Shown here: positions 1 to 7,903 of the stretch, one piece after another
Position numbering within the stretch: position 1 is the stretch's first letter
Layout of the letters: every line of letters starts with the position of its first letter
Source: Rhodococcus sp. KBS0724
GTDB lineage: Bacteria; Actinomycetota; Actinomycetes; Mycobacteriales; Mycobacteriaceae
Assembly (NCBI RefSeq): GCF_005938745.2
Contig: NZ_VCBX02000001.1
Span: 6,276,501 to 6,340,500, forward strand
Direction of reading: 5' to 3'
DNA: 64,000 bases
Made by a program: the position numbers and the translations under genes
The notes under the pieces: generated by a model
Told to the model about the DNA's origin: nothing
What the model saw: only the letters and a program-made list of their open reading frames with translations
Database searches by the model: none

Positions 1-605
1 GGCTTTCGGTGGGGTGGCAGAGCGGTGCCGTAGTAGATGTCGTGCATGCCCTCCATGGCCTCGGGCACCCACGAATTGACCTCGAGGATGACCCTGTCGG
101 CAACATCGAGCCAGGTCTTGTTGTTACCGACCGATGCGGCGGGAATCAACTCACCCGACTCGGTGATGCCGGCAACCTCGACCACCGCCACGTCGACCTT
201 GCCGTAATAGCCCTCCCAGACCTGCTGGGCGACGTGCGAGAGGTGGATGTCGACGTAGTCCATCCGGCCGTCGTTGATCCGCTTACGGGCCGTCGCCTCT
301 GACTGGTACGGCATGCGCAGCGCGATACCGTCGACCTCGGCGAGTAGGCGCTCGGTCTCGGTGGAGACCGAGGCGCCGGTCAGGAGGTTGATCGTGAAGT
401 TCGACCCCTCCCCGCGAGTGTGGTGCATCCGCTCGACCAAAGCAGGAATGATGACCTTGGGTGTCCCGGCGTTGGCAAAACCGCTGATCGCGACGGTATC
501 GCCGGGGTGAATGAACTTCACCGCATCGGTTGCGGACATCACTTTCGAAGCAAGAACTGTGCTGCGAATACGTCCGGAAGCCGTTTTGTGCCCGGGGTCA
601 CCCAC
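1..605 (-). CDS. acetyl-CoA hydrolase/CoA-transferase family protein (partial)
   Basis: The C-terminal part runs off the left edge of the window. The visible N-terminal ~200 residues read like the succinyl-CoA:acetate CoA-transferase/acetyl-CoA hydrolase family: RIRS..LASKVMSA near the start, then PGDTVAISGF.NAGTPK, NLLTGASVSTETERLLAEVDGI, VDVAVVEVAGI and IPAASVGNN. Such enzymes move CoA between acetate and succinate (or hydrolyse acetyl-CoA) in the cytoplasm. GTG at 605 is chosen because the family's RIR..SKVM segment lies upstream of the first ATG (539), which would remove it. No convincing ribosome-binding site precedes either start, so the exact N-terminus is uncertain. The gene is divergent from the kinase at 748. 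Confidence 0.8.
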   Translation of the reverse strand, partial: MGDPGHKTASGRIRSTVLASKVMSATDAVKFIHPGDTVAISGFANAGTPKVIIPALVERMHHTRGEGSNFTINLLTGASVSTETERLLAEVDGIALRMPYQSEATARKRINDGRMDYVDIHLSHVAQQVWEGYYGKVDVAVVEVAGITESGELIPAASVGNNKTWLDVADRVILEVNSWVPEAMEGMHDIYYGTALPPHRK

Positions 606-747
606 TGAGGAAGTCACGCCAACAGGATAAACACAGGCGGTCTCGGCAAAATATTCGGATTGTCGAGACAGATTCGATTGACCGTGATATGAGTGCGGTT
701 AACGGTCGCCACGGTCCGTACCCTCAGGGCACCTGATTCGAGACCGA

Positions 748-1413
748 ATGGAGCTTCTCGTGCGAACCACGCCGCCGACAGTCACTCTGCCCCTCGAACA
801 ACTTGCCACGCGCGCGGCATCGCTGATCGTCGACGGCCGTCGATTCGTCCTCGGCATCACCGGTCCCCCGGGCGCCGGAAAATCAACGGCATCGCGGGCG
901 ATTGCCCGGGCGCTGGGTTCACACTGCGCCGTGGTCGAGATGGACGGCTTTCATCTTGCCAATCGGGAACTCGACAGGCTGGGCCGACGTGATCGCAAAG
1001 GTGCGCCGGACACCTTCGACGCAGACGGTTATGCGGCACTCTTGCGTCGGCTGCGAACGCAGGACAACACGATCTACGCGCCGATCTTCGATCGCGGGAT
1101 CGATGAATCCATCGGCAGCGCGGCGCCCATCAATCCGGAGACTCTACTGATCGTCACGGAGGGCAACTATCTCCTTTTCGAGTCGGGAGCCTGGCCAGCT
1201 GTCCGCGCGTCACTCGACGCCGTCTGGTATCTCGACGTCCCGGAAGAAACTCGCACCGACAGATTGGTGACACGACACAACCGCTTCGGAAGAAGTTCCG
1301 AAGCGGCTGCGGCGTGGGTACACACGGTGGATCAACCGAATGCCGTTGCTATCGAGGCAGTTCGGGAACGGGCGGACCTGATTGTCAGGATCGATCCGTC
1401 AGAGAGCCCGTGA
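748..1413 (+). CDS. nucleoside/nucleotide kinase family P-loop protein
   Basis: A 221-residue soluble P-loop kinase of the uridine kinase/pantothenate kinase-like superfamily. The Walker A motif GPPGAGKST is at residues 39-47, followed by the acidic VVEMDGFHLANREL segment, and by the lid-like DRLVTRHNRFGRS near the end. The family is usually annotated only as nucleoside/nucleotide kinase or NTP hydrolase (FrcK-like members phosphorylate sugars), and the substrate cannot be told from sequence. It stands alone and is divergent from the CoA-transferase. Its stop is 15 bp from the end of the convergent small gene at 1429. Confidence 0.8.
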   Translation: MELLVRTTPPTVTLPLEQLATRAASLIVDGRRFVLGITGPPGAGKSTASRAIARALGSHCAVVEMDGFHLANRELDRLGRRDRKGAPDTFDADGYAALLRRLRTQDNTIYAPIFDRGIDESIGSAAPINPETLLIVTEGNYLLFESGAWPAVRASLDAVWYLDVPEETRTDRLVTRHNRFGRSSEAAAAWVHTVDQPNAVAIEAVRERADLIVRIDPSESP

Positions 1414-1428
1414 TTCGAGTCTTCGGCC

Positions 1429-1563
1429 CTAGGATCCCCCTCCCGTGCCGAAGAACGCTGCAAGTCCGGCAGCACCGGCGATGCCGCCGAAGATCGCGGC
1501 AATTCCGCCGGCAACTGTGACAACGCTGTCGAGGATGTTGAGATCACTCTCGGACGAACCCAT
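1429..1563 (-). CDS. 44-residue glycine/alanine-rich hydrophobic peptide
   Basis: A short open frame preceded by a strong Shine-Dalgarno (AAAGGGGA about 7 nt before ATG 1563). The peptide has an acidic head (SSESDLNILD, residues 3-12), then an uninterrupted hydrophobic Gly/Ala/Ile/Phe stretch (about 14-38) and a Gly-rich tail. It has no signal peptidase site and no Cys, His or Lys. One hydrophobic helix with GG and GxxxG-like spacing suggests a membrane-inserting peptide. It lies 56 bp downstream of the aldehyde dehydrogenase stop on the same strand, so it may be the last gene of that operon. I do not recognise a family. The size resembles signal-less corynebacterial porin peptides (PorA class), but that is only a resemblance. 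Confidence 0.6.
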   Translation of the reverse strand: MGSSESDLNILDSVVTVAGGIAAIFGGIAGAAGLAAFFGTGGGS

Positions 1564-1619
1564 AGCAGTCCCCTTTCAAGGGTGTTTATTGTGGTTGAAA
1601 CTATTGTCCTGCAAGGTAT

Positions 1620-3062
1620 TTACAGGACATGCATGACGTGCTTGATCCTCGTGTACTCCGCGAGCGCGAACTCCGATAGATCCTTGCCGTAGCCCGATCT
1701 GCCGAAACCGCCGTGCGGCATTTCAGCAGTCAGCGCGCCGTGTGTGCCGACCCAGACACAACCGAAATCGAGTTCGGCGGTCATCCGCATGGCGGTGCCG
1801 TGATCGGATGTCCACACACTCGACGCAAGTGCATATTTTGTTCCGTTTGCAAGTTCGAGCGCCTCGGCCTCCGTAGTGAAGACCTGGACTGTCACCACGG
1901 GACCGAATACTTCTTCCTGCACCAACTCGTCGTCCTGCTGAACCCCCGAAATGATGGTCGGCGGATAGAACGAACCAGGTCCAGATGGTTTTTCCCCACC
2001 AATACGTACGACCGTATTGGGAGACCGTCGATCGACCATCGCGGCAACACGATCACGATGCGCGCGACTGACGAGCGGACCGAGATGATCAGCGTCCGAC
2101 TCCAACGCACTGAGCTTCAAGTGGGCGGTAGCGGCGGTCAGCTTCTCGGTAAATTGCTCGGCCACCGACGCGGCGACCAAAACCCGAGTAGCAGCCGTGC
2201 AGTCCTGCCCGCAGTTGTAGAACGCGCCGTCCACAATCCCGGCGGCAGCTGCGTCCAGGTCTGCATCGGCGAATACGACGGCCGGAGCCTTGCCGCCGAG
2301 TTCGAGATGCAGCAGCTTCATGTCCTCCGATGCGGCCTTGGCCACGGCGATGCCGGCCCGCGTCGACCCGGTCAAGGCGATCATCCGCGGCGCAGGATGG
2401 GCGACCAGCGCCGCACCCGTATCCCGACCACCGCACACTACGTTCAGAACACCCCGCGGATAGATCTGGGCTGCAAGCACTCCCAGCATCACCGCGGTCT
2501 CGGGCGTATCCTCGGCCGGTTTGAGAACAAGCGTGTTACCGGTAGCGAGAGCGGGAGCGATTTTCCAGACTGCCATCATCAACGGGTAGTTCCACGGAGC
2601 GATCGCACCGATTACTCCGATCGGCTCACGCCGAACATACGACGTTTTACCTTCCGCGTACTCCATCGCCGCAGTACCGGGCAACGAGCGCGCGATACCC
2701 GCGAAGTACCGCAGGAAATCGACGCACTGTGGAACTTCTTCATCCCTCACTTGCGCGAGAGGCTTTCCGGTACTACGGCATTCGACGTCCACAAAATACT
2801 GTGCATTGGACTCCAGCGCATCGGCAAGGGCCAAGAGCAGTTCCTGACGACGCGCAGGCGTCGACTTGCGCCATGTCCGGAAGGCTTGGACAGACGAGCT
2901 GCACGCTCGTTCGATGTCCTCCACAGACCCGATGGCGGCCCGTGCATACACATTATCGGTGGCCGGATCCACCAGTTCGGACAGTGCCCCGGCAGGGATT
3001 TCACACACCCCGTCGATGACGTGACCGAATGTCTCCACTCTCATCGACGAAGCAACGCTCAC
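1620..3062 (-). CDS. aldehyde dehydrogenase (aminobutyraldehyde dehydrogenase-like)
   Basis: NAD(P)-dependent aldehyde dehydrogenase of about 480 residues, the normal family length. It shows the IGAIAPWNYPL cofactor-binding stretch, KPAEDTP, the general-base segment LELGGKAP and the catalytic Cys in YNCGQDCTAATR. The GQDC form is typical of gamma-aminobutyraldehyde/betaine-aldehyde type enzymes, which oxidise amino-aldehydes from amine breakdown. GTG 3062 is chosen because it overlaps the cupin stop as GTGA and has AGGAGC 6 nt upstream; ATG 3044 is a second possibility. It lies in an operon with cupin, formamidase-like protein and permease, which points to oxidation of an amine- or amide-derived aldehyde. 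Confidence 0.88.
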   Translation of the reverse strand: MSVASSMRVETFGHVIDGVCEIPAGALSELVDPATDNVYARAAIGSVEDIERACSSSVQAFRTWRKSTPARRQELLLALADALESNAQYFVDVECRSTGKPLAQVRDEEVPQCVDFLRYFAGIARSLPGTAAMEYAEGKTSYVRREPIGVIGAIAPWNYPLMMAVWKIAPALATGNTLVLKPAEDTPETAVMLGVLAAQIYPRGVLNVVCGGRDTGAALVAHPAPRMIALTGSTRAGIAVAKAASEDMKLLHLELGGKAPAVVFADADLDAAAAGIVDGAFYNCGQDCTAATRVLVAASVAEQFTEKLTAATAHLKLSALESDADHLGPLVSRAHRDRVAAMVDRRSPNTVVRIGGEKPSGPGSFYPPTIISGVQQDDELVQEEVFGPVVTVQVFTTEAEALELANGTKYALASSVWTSDHGTAMRMTAELDFGCVWVGTHGALTAEMPHGGFGRSGYGKDLSEFALAEYTRIKHVMHVL

Positions 3063-3421
3063 GAACGTGCTCCTGGAAGAGCGATGAAGTACTTCTTGGA
3101 CGGCTCGACCGTCTCCCACGTACCCCGAAACGACTTCGGCACGAAAAAAGCATCACCCGAAGCGAATTCACGACGCTTTCCGTCGAGATCGGTCAGCGCC
3201 ACGCGGCCGCTGATCATGATGCAGACCTCGTCGTACGGGTAAGGGTCACACAGCAAAGTGCCCGGCTCCCCTTCCCAACCACCGCCGAAGTACTCACCAT
3301 CCGGATCACCGAACGATCGCCATTCCGATTCGGACCAATTCGCGCTCGCATCATCACCCCATTGCGGCACGAACTGCGTCCCCTGGCCGGGGCCGAAGGT
3401 TCGAATGTCATCGACACTCAT
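3059..3421 (-). CDS. cupin domain protein
   Basis: A 120-residue single-domain cupin. The C-terminal half (YDEVCIMISGRVALTDLDGKRREFASGDAFFVPKSFRGTWE) is the classic beta-barrel fold of the DUF861/(S)-ureidoglycine aminohydrolase-type cupins. It may act as a small enzyme or a metal/ligand-binding accessory in the operon. The canonical metal histidines are largely absent, so the catalytic role is unclear. The ATG lies one base after the preceding gene's stop and has GGAGG about 9 nt upstream inside that gene. The downstream aldehyde dehydrogenase overlaps its stop. Expression is therefore almost certainly coupled. Confidence 0.82.
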   Translation of the reverse strand: MSVDDIRTFGPGQGTQFVPQWGDDASANWSESEWRSFGDPDGEYFGGGWEGEPGTLLCDPYPYDEVCIMISGRVALTDLDGKRREFASGDAFFVPKSFRGTWETVEPSKKYFIALPGARS

Positions 3422-3422
3422 G

Positions 3423-5027
3423 TCAGTTTTCCTCCGTGTTCAAGCTTGTCAATTGGGCGGCAAATAGATTCAGCACGTTGACAGTTATCCGTTCGGTGAA
3501 GGGATCGTGATGGATCAGTCCGCTCACCCATTCGGTGGAACCAGCGTTGAACACCGTCCCCAGACCTCGCTGATGACACGCCACCATGCCCGATCCGTAT
3601 TCGAGATCGCGAAGATACTCGGGTGGCTCACTCCCGTAGAAACATTCAAGAATGCCCTTCACTTCGGCAAGAGGTGCGCCGATCGGGACTGTGCCGGTCC
3701 AGCGGTCACGCGAGCCGCTGACTGCCGGTGCCATCGCAATGATTTCCAGATCCTCGGGCGCACCGTCTTCTCCAGTGGCATATGGCTGGCCTTTTCTGAA
3801 CGTGTAATCCACTCCGTCCATCTCGAATCCGGCAACACAGATCGGGGCGATCCCGAAGTTGTCGCCGTAGTACAGGTCGGTTCCGTTCAGCGCCCAATGA
3901 TCCGGCCGGTATACCGTGAAACCGCCCGAGGACCTGGGAGTTGTTGCACCGTAACGATTGTAGACTCCCGCCATGCCTGTCAAACCCATCGTCCACGCAC
4001 CCGGCCGTCCAACCTCGGGTGAATCCCACGCCGTGGTCACCCGTGTCGGATCAACGTCGCGCATCGGATCTTCGAACGGATTCTTATAGCAGATTTGTGC
4101 ATCTCCTTCGATGCGCACCTGCCAGAGGAAGTTTCCGCCGAAGCGCGCCAAACCGCCTCCACCGTCGACAAACTCGTCGATACGGTCGCGCATTTCCCAG
4201 GACCAGTACTCGTCGTGCCCGACAAGCACCGCGCACGAATAACCCTCCAGCGCTTGAGGATCCTCGTGCAGATCGTGCTGCGTGATGTGATGCACGTGGT
4301 AGCCCTGCTCTTCTGCCCACACCGTGAACGGCCGTTCGTAGGTGGCCCAGAACGCATCGGCATGGTGGCGCGAGTACCCGTTGACCCAAGCCCATTCGTA
4401 GGGTGGGTGGCGCGGGATCCAACCCACTCCGGGGGTGTCGGTGTGAATATTGCGCGCCGCGCCCTCGGGTTTGCGCAGCATTCCTCGTGCAATCGGGCGC
4501 TGGGTCGAGGAAATCGGTGTCGGGATATCACCGGAACCGTCGGGGACTCCGCGATAGTGGTTGGCTCCGCCCCAGTCGTTGTACGCGAGCATCGTGCTCG
4601 TCGTGTGAATGAGAACCATGTCCGCCTGCTCGGGTTCACGCGATCGGACGATGAAGAAGCCTTCGCGCTCCACGACCCTTCCTTCGTGACGCATGCGCAC
4701 AAGAATCAAGTACATTCCCGACGTCCAGTTGGACGCAACCGTAAATGCCAATGACTCAGACCATCCGCAGCCCGTCGCGAAAGCGTCGTCGGGCGTCGGT
4801 TGCTGCTTACCGGGCAGACCGAAGTACTCGACGATGCTCTGTGGGCGGGCTCCGTCTCGCACGATCTCGAGGTCGTATTCGTCTGCGGTGGTGTGTACTC
4901 GAAGAGAGACGGTGTCGCCGGCGAAGTACGAGAACTTGTCTGCGTACACCCAGATCTCCGGCTCTCCCGGGTTGAATCCCGGCCGTTCGACCAATCCGCC
5001 GGGGACCGACCATGCGTATTCACTCAT
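3423..5027 (-). CDS. N,N-dimethylformamidase large-subunit-like protein
   Basis: A 534-residue protein. The N-terminal ~140 residues look like a beta-sandwich domain (WVYADKFSYFAGDTVSLRV...YLILVRM). A long domain resembling the C-terminal domain of N,N-dimethylformamidase beta/large subunits follows (LIHTTSTMLAYNDWGGANHY, VLVGHDEYWSWEMRDRIDEFVDGGGGLARFGGNFLWQVR). Dimethylformamidase hydrolyses DMF to formate and dimethylamine; the small subunit is not seen here, so the true substrate may be another N-substituted amide. ATG 5027 overlaps the permease stop (ATGA), which excludes the longer frame beginning at 5228. The second gene of the permease operon. Confidence is high for the family and low for the substrate. 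Confidence 0.8.
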   Translation of the reverse strand: MSEYAWSVPGGLVERPGFNPGEPEIWVYADKFSYFAGDTVSLRVHTTADEYDLEIVRDGARPQSIVEYFGLPGKQQPTPDDAFATGCGWSESLAFTVASNWTSGMYLILVRMRHEGRVVEREGFFIVRSREPEQADMVLIHTTSTMLAYNDWGGANHYRGVPDGSGDIPTPISSTQRPIARGMLRKPEGAARNIHTDTPGVGWIPRHPPYEWAWVNGYSRHHADAFWATYERPFTVWAEEQGYHVHHITQHDLHEDPQALEGYSCAVLVGHDEYWSWEMRDRIDEFVDGGGGLARFGGNFLWQVRIEGDAQICYKNPFEDPMRDVDPTRVTTAWDSPEVGRPGAWTMGLTGMAGVYNRYGATTPRSSGGFTVYRPDHWALNGTDLYYGDNFGIAPICVAGFEMDGVDYTFRKGQPYATGEDGAPEDLEIIAMAPAVSGSRDRWTGTVPIGAPLAEVKGILECFYGSEPPEYLRDLEYGSGMVACHQRGLGTVFNAGSTEWVSGLIHHDPFTERITVNVLNLFAAQLTSLNTEEN

Positions 5028-6490
5028 GCCGAAAGCTCCTCGATCGAGTGGCTGCGAAGCCACAGGCTCCGAAGGACCCCCACTACGAATGCAATGACCA
5101 GCGGTACCACGAACAACAGATTTTGAGCCGTCGTCAGGCCCGTCATGGCGCCCATGTTGGCTTGCAGAAATCCGAGTGCCACAACGAGTGCAACCGTCGC
5201 GAGCGAAGGCGCAATCAGCCTCTGCCACAATCCTTCTCCTCTAGCTCCTTTCGAAAAGAATCGGAGCACTGCAATCGAAGTCAGAATCTGCAGAGCAAGC
5301 ACCGCAAGGATGGTCGGGGTGTTCGTCCACAAGACAACCTGCGTGTACGGATCTGCTGGGGTCAACGCAAATCCTGCGATCGCGAGAAAGGTCAACGCGC
5401 CCTGCATAATTCCGGCGACGCTGGGGGTACCGGTCGACGCCGACACCTTTGCCAACACCGTCGGCAAGATCCTGGTTCGCCCCATTGCAAGTAGATAGCG
5501 ACTACACGCGTTGTGCAGAGCCAGGCACCCTGCGAAGAAACTCGTGACGATGAGCAGGTGCATGACGTCGGTCATCATCTCGCCCGCAAATTCACTGTTG
5601 AGGTCGAAGATGAGCTCGGACGGATCGCCGCCGAGGAAGTCGACCATGCGACTCGGCCCGACGGCTTGCACGATCACCCAGGCACAGAAGGAATAGACGA
5701 CTGCCAGGACGGTGACTGCCGTGTACGTCGCCTGAGAAACGGTGCGCCGGGGGTCGACCACCTCTTCGCTGTAAATCGCCGTTTGCTCGAAGCCGACAAA
5801 GGACGTGAAGGTCAACACGAAGACGCTGGCCAAGCCGGCCGTCAGGAAGGTCGAGGGCGAAAAACTGCCCAGCGACAGTCCTTCATGCCCGCCTTTGACC
5901 AGGACCGCAACACAGAAAACTGCGAGCACGCCGAGTTCGAGAGCCATCAACACCGCGAGCACCTTGGCACCGATGTCCACCCGGTTGTATCCCACGACCG
6001 TAACCAGAACGGCAATTGTCAGCGCGCATGCGTAGATCGGAACCGAGATACCAAAAAGACTGTCGAGGGTGGACGACGTGAAAATGCCGCACGCGACGAC
6101 AAAGCCGATTTGACCGCCGAGATAGCCGACGTAGGCCACCACCGAAGATCCGGCGCCGACGATGGTGCCGAGTCCCTCCGTGATGTAGGCGTAGAAGGCG
6201 CCCGCACCTCGGATATGCCTGCTCATCGCCGTGAATCCGACCGCGAACAGTAGATAGACAATTCCCGGAACGATGTACCCAACCGGAAGTGCAGCGCCCG
6301 CGCTCATCAGTCCGAGGGGCGCAAATCCCACCAGAATGGTCAGGGGTGCTGCGGCGGCGATGACGAAGAACACCAGATGCCGGCTGTTGATCGTCCCCGC
6401 ACGAAGCCCCGGCGTAGATCCGGGTGGATGTGTGGCGGGATGTGTGGCGGGATGTGTGCCCGCTGGTCGCGGTTCTGTTTTGTCGGCCAT
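5024..6490 (-). CDS. APC superfamily amino acid/amine permease
   Basis: A 488-residue integral membrane transporter with about 12 hydrophobic segments starting near residue 35 (SRHLVFFVIAAAAPLTILVGFAPLGL). It has the APC hallmark GAGAFYAYITEGLG and a FVLTFTSFVGFEQTAIYSEE segment. Such permeases import amino acids or amines by proton symport. ATG 6490 is preceded by CGGAG at a good distance; the frame is open to 6580 but without support. The cytoplasmic N-terminus carries an imperfect ATHP repeat encoded by a 12-bp tandem repeat. It is the first gene of the operon ending at 1429 and is divergent from the LacI-type regulator, whose probable operators lie just upstream. Confidence 0.88.
   Translation of the reverse strand: MADKTEPRPAGTHPATHPATHPPGSTPGLRAGTINSRHLVFFVIAAAAPLTILVGFAPLGLMSAGAALPVGYIVPGIVYLLFAVGFTAMSRHIRGAGAFYAYITEGLGTIVGAGSSVVAYVGYLGGQIGFVVACGIFTSSTLDSLFGISVPIYACALTIAVLVTVVGYNRVDIGAKVLAVLMALELGVLAVFCVAVLVKGGHEGLSLGSFSPSTFLTAGLASVFVLTFTSFVGFEQTAIYSEEVVDPRRTVSQATYTAVTVLAVVYSFCAWVIVQAVGPSRMVDFLGGDPSELIFDLNSEFAGEMMTDVMHLLIVTSFFAGCLALHNACSRYLLAMGRTRILPTVLAKVSASTGTPSVAGIMQGALTFLAIAGFALTPADPYTQVVLWTNTPTILAVLALQILTSIAVLRFFSKGARGEGLWQRLIAPSLATVALVVALGFLQANMGAMTGLTTAQNLLFVVPLVIAFVVGVLRSLWLRSHSIEELSA
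6426..6461. repeat. 12-bp tandem repeat inside permease 5' end
   Basis: Three consecutive 12-bp units (GGATGTGTGGCG, twice exact, the third ending in GCCC) encode the repeated His-Pro-Ala-Thr segment in the cytoplasmic N-terminal tail of the permease. The number of units could vary by slippage without breaking the frame. Confidence 0.8.
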
Positions 6491-6594
6491 GAATGACTCC
6501 GTGCGTAATCGCAAGTATGTGCGTGGGAGGGGGAAAGTCGCCGGGTTCGCCCCAAATTTCACTCGACGTTCCACCGGCATTCTTAGAGAGTGCC

Positions 6595-6691
6595 GAATCG
6601 TTTCATCAGAGTCAATACCTGCGATGAAACGATTCTCCTCAAGGTTCTATCGGTGCCCATGGCCCACATCTGACACACGCCGAAACGATTG
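6595..6691. promoter_or_regulatory. cluster of three LacI-type operator candidates
   Basis: A perfect 13-bp inverted repeat, GAATCGTTTCATC at 6595-6607 and GATGAAACGATTC at 6623-6635, is separated by 15 bp. Each arm contains a ten-base pseudo-palindrome with a central CG (GAATCGTTTC / GAAACGATTC), the usual LacI-family half-site geometry. A third copy (GAAACGATTG) lies at 6682-6691. The first two centres are 31 bp apart, close to three helical turns. They fill the divergent promoter region between permease (ATG 6490) and regulator (ATG 6742), so the LacI-type protein probably represses both directions here. Confidence 0.7.
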
Positions 6692-6741
6692 AGCGATACC
6701 CTGGAAACACAAACCGACCAGCGAGTAGGAACGAGTCGACA

Positions 6742-7788
6742 ATGGGCACGCCGAATACCCCGACGCTTCGCGATGTCGCGACCGCAGCAGGGGTTGCGGT
6801 CTCGACGGTCTCGTACGCTCTCAACGGCAAAGGAAGGGTGGACGCGGCCACTCGCGCCAGAGTCCAAAATGTCGCCGACCAACTCGGTTACACAGCCAAC
6901 CGGGCGGCGCAGAATTTGCGATCGGGCCGAACCGCGACGCTCGGCTTGATGCTCCCGGCACCGGCCGAGTTGTCTTCCGCGGAGTACCTCAACTTCGATT
7001 GGTACGGGCGGGTCGCGACTTCTGCGACGCAGGCTGCGTTTCACGCCGATCATTCGCTCTTGCTACTGCCGTCGATGAAAGATCCGAACGGTCTACGACG
7101 CATCCCGATGGACGGCGTGATCGTTGTCGATCCGATGTCACAGGATCCCCGCATCGACGTCTTACAGAAGATCCGAATCCCCTCTGTAGCAATTGGTCCC
7201 GCAACTTCGGATTATTTCGGCTACAACGCGTGCCCTGATCTGGTCTCGACCACCGAAACGTTGCTGAACCACCTTGCAGAACTGGGCGCAACCAACATCT
7301 TCGTCCTGGCGGCCGGACCTGATTCCGAATGGACCCGTGCGACCACAAACGCCTACGTCGCGTGGTGCCACGTCCGCGGTATGCGTGCTCGAGTCAGCAA
7401 TCCACTCGGCGTCCAATCCGGAGCCGGTACTGTCGAGCAACTCGTCCGCGCCGCGTATGTGTCGACATACGATGCGTTGACTTCCGAAAACCCGCCCGAC
7501 GCGATTGTGTCGCTGATTCTCGGCTGTGCGCCGGCAGCCGCTCGCGCAGCACTCGACCTGGGGTTGTCGATTCCGGGAGACATTCTCATCGCTCAGGACA
7601 TCGACGAGCCTGCTCTCACCGTGTCCGATCCTCCGATCACGGCGTACGACTTCTTCCCCGAGGAACAAGCAAGGGTCGCAGTCGACGCACTTCTCGCTCT
7701 GATCGGTGGGACTGAACCCCCCACTCGTGGCCATACCCACAGTGAACTGCGCATCCGAGCCAGCACGGACCGAACCGTCGCCACCTGA
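6742..7788 (+). CDS. LacI family transcriptional regulator
   Basis: A 348-residue repressor of usual length. The N-terminal helix-turn-helix and hinge are clear (TLRDVATAAGVAVSTVSYALNGKGRV..., residues about 8-60, then LGYTANRAAQNLRSGRTATLGLML). The remainder is a periplasmic-binding-protein-like ligand domain. The effector is unknown. AGGAACGA lies upstream of the ATG. It is divergent from the permease/dimethylformamidase-like operon, and three similar pseudo-palindromes sit in the shared intergenic region, so it very likely controls that operon and itself. Confidence 0.9.
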   Translation: MGTPNTPTLRDVATAAGVAVSTVSYALNGKGRVDAATRARVQNVADQLGYTANRAAQNLRSGRTATLGLMLPAPAELSSAEYLNFDWYGRVATSATQAAFHADHSLLLLPSMKDPNGLRRIPMDGVIVVDPMSQDPRIDVLQKIRIPSVAIGPATSDYFGYNACPDLVSTTETLLNHLAELGATNIFVLAAGPDSEWTRATTNAYVAWCHVRGMRARVSNPLGVQSGAGTVEQLVRAAYVSTYDALTSENPPDAIVSLILGCAPAAARAALDLGLSIPGDILIAQDIDEPALTVSDPPITAYDFFPEEQARVAVDALLALIGGTEPPTRGHTHSELRIRASTDRTVAT

Positions 7789-7903
7789 AATTCACTTGTC
7801 GTAGATAGACTGCCATTCACGACAAAAGCTCCAGCGTGACGAGAGGAATCCGGCCATCGCGCACCGCTTCGGCAACCGACTACTTCGGTATATCGCGGTT
7901 GCG

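Noticed and set aside
1605..1629. Hairpin TGTCCTG...CAGGACA at the end of the aldehyde dehydrogenase gene
   Set aside because: Only 7 bp with an AT-rich 11-nt loop, no T tract, and spans the stop codon; too weak to call a terminator.
1713..3242. 509-residue open frame on the plus strand
   Set aside because: It is antisense to the well-supported aldehyde dehydrogenase and cupin genes, and its translation is Arg/His-rich with no motif; long shadow frames are common at this GC content.
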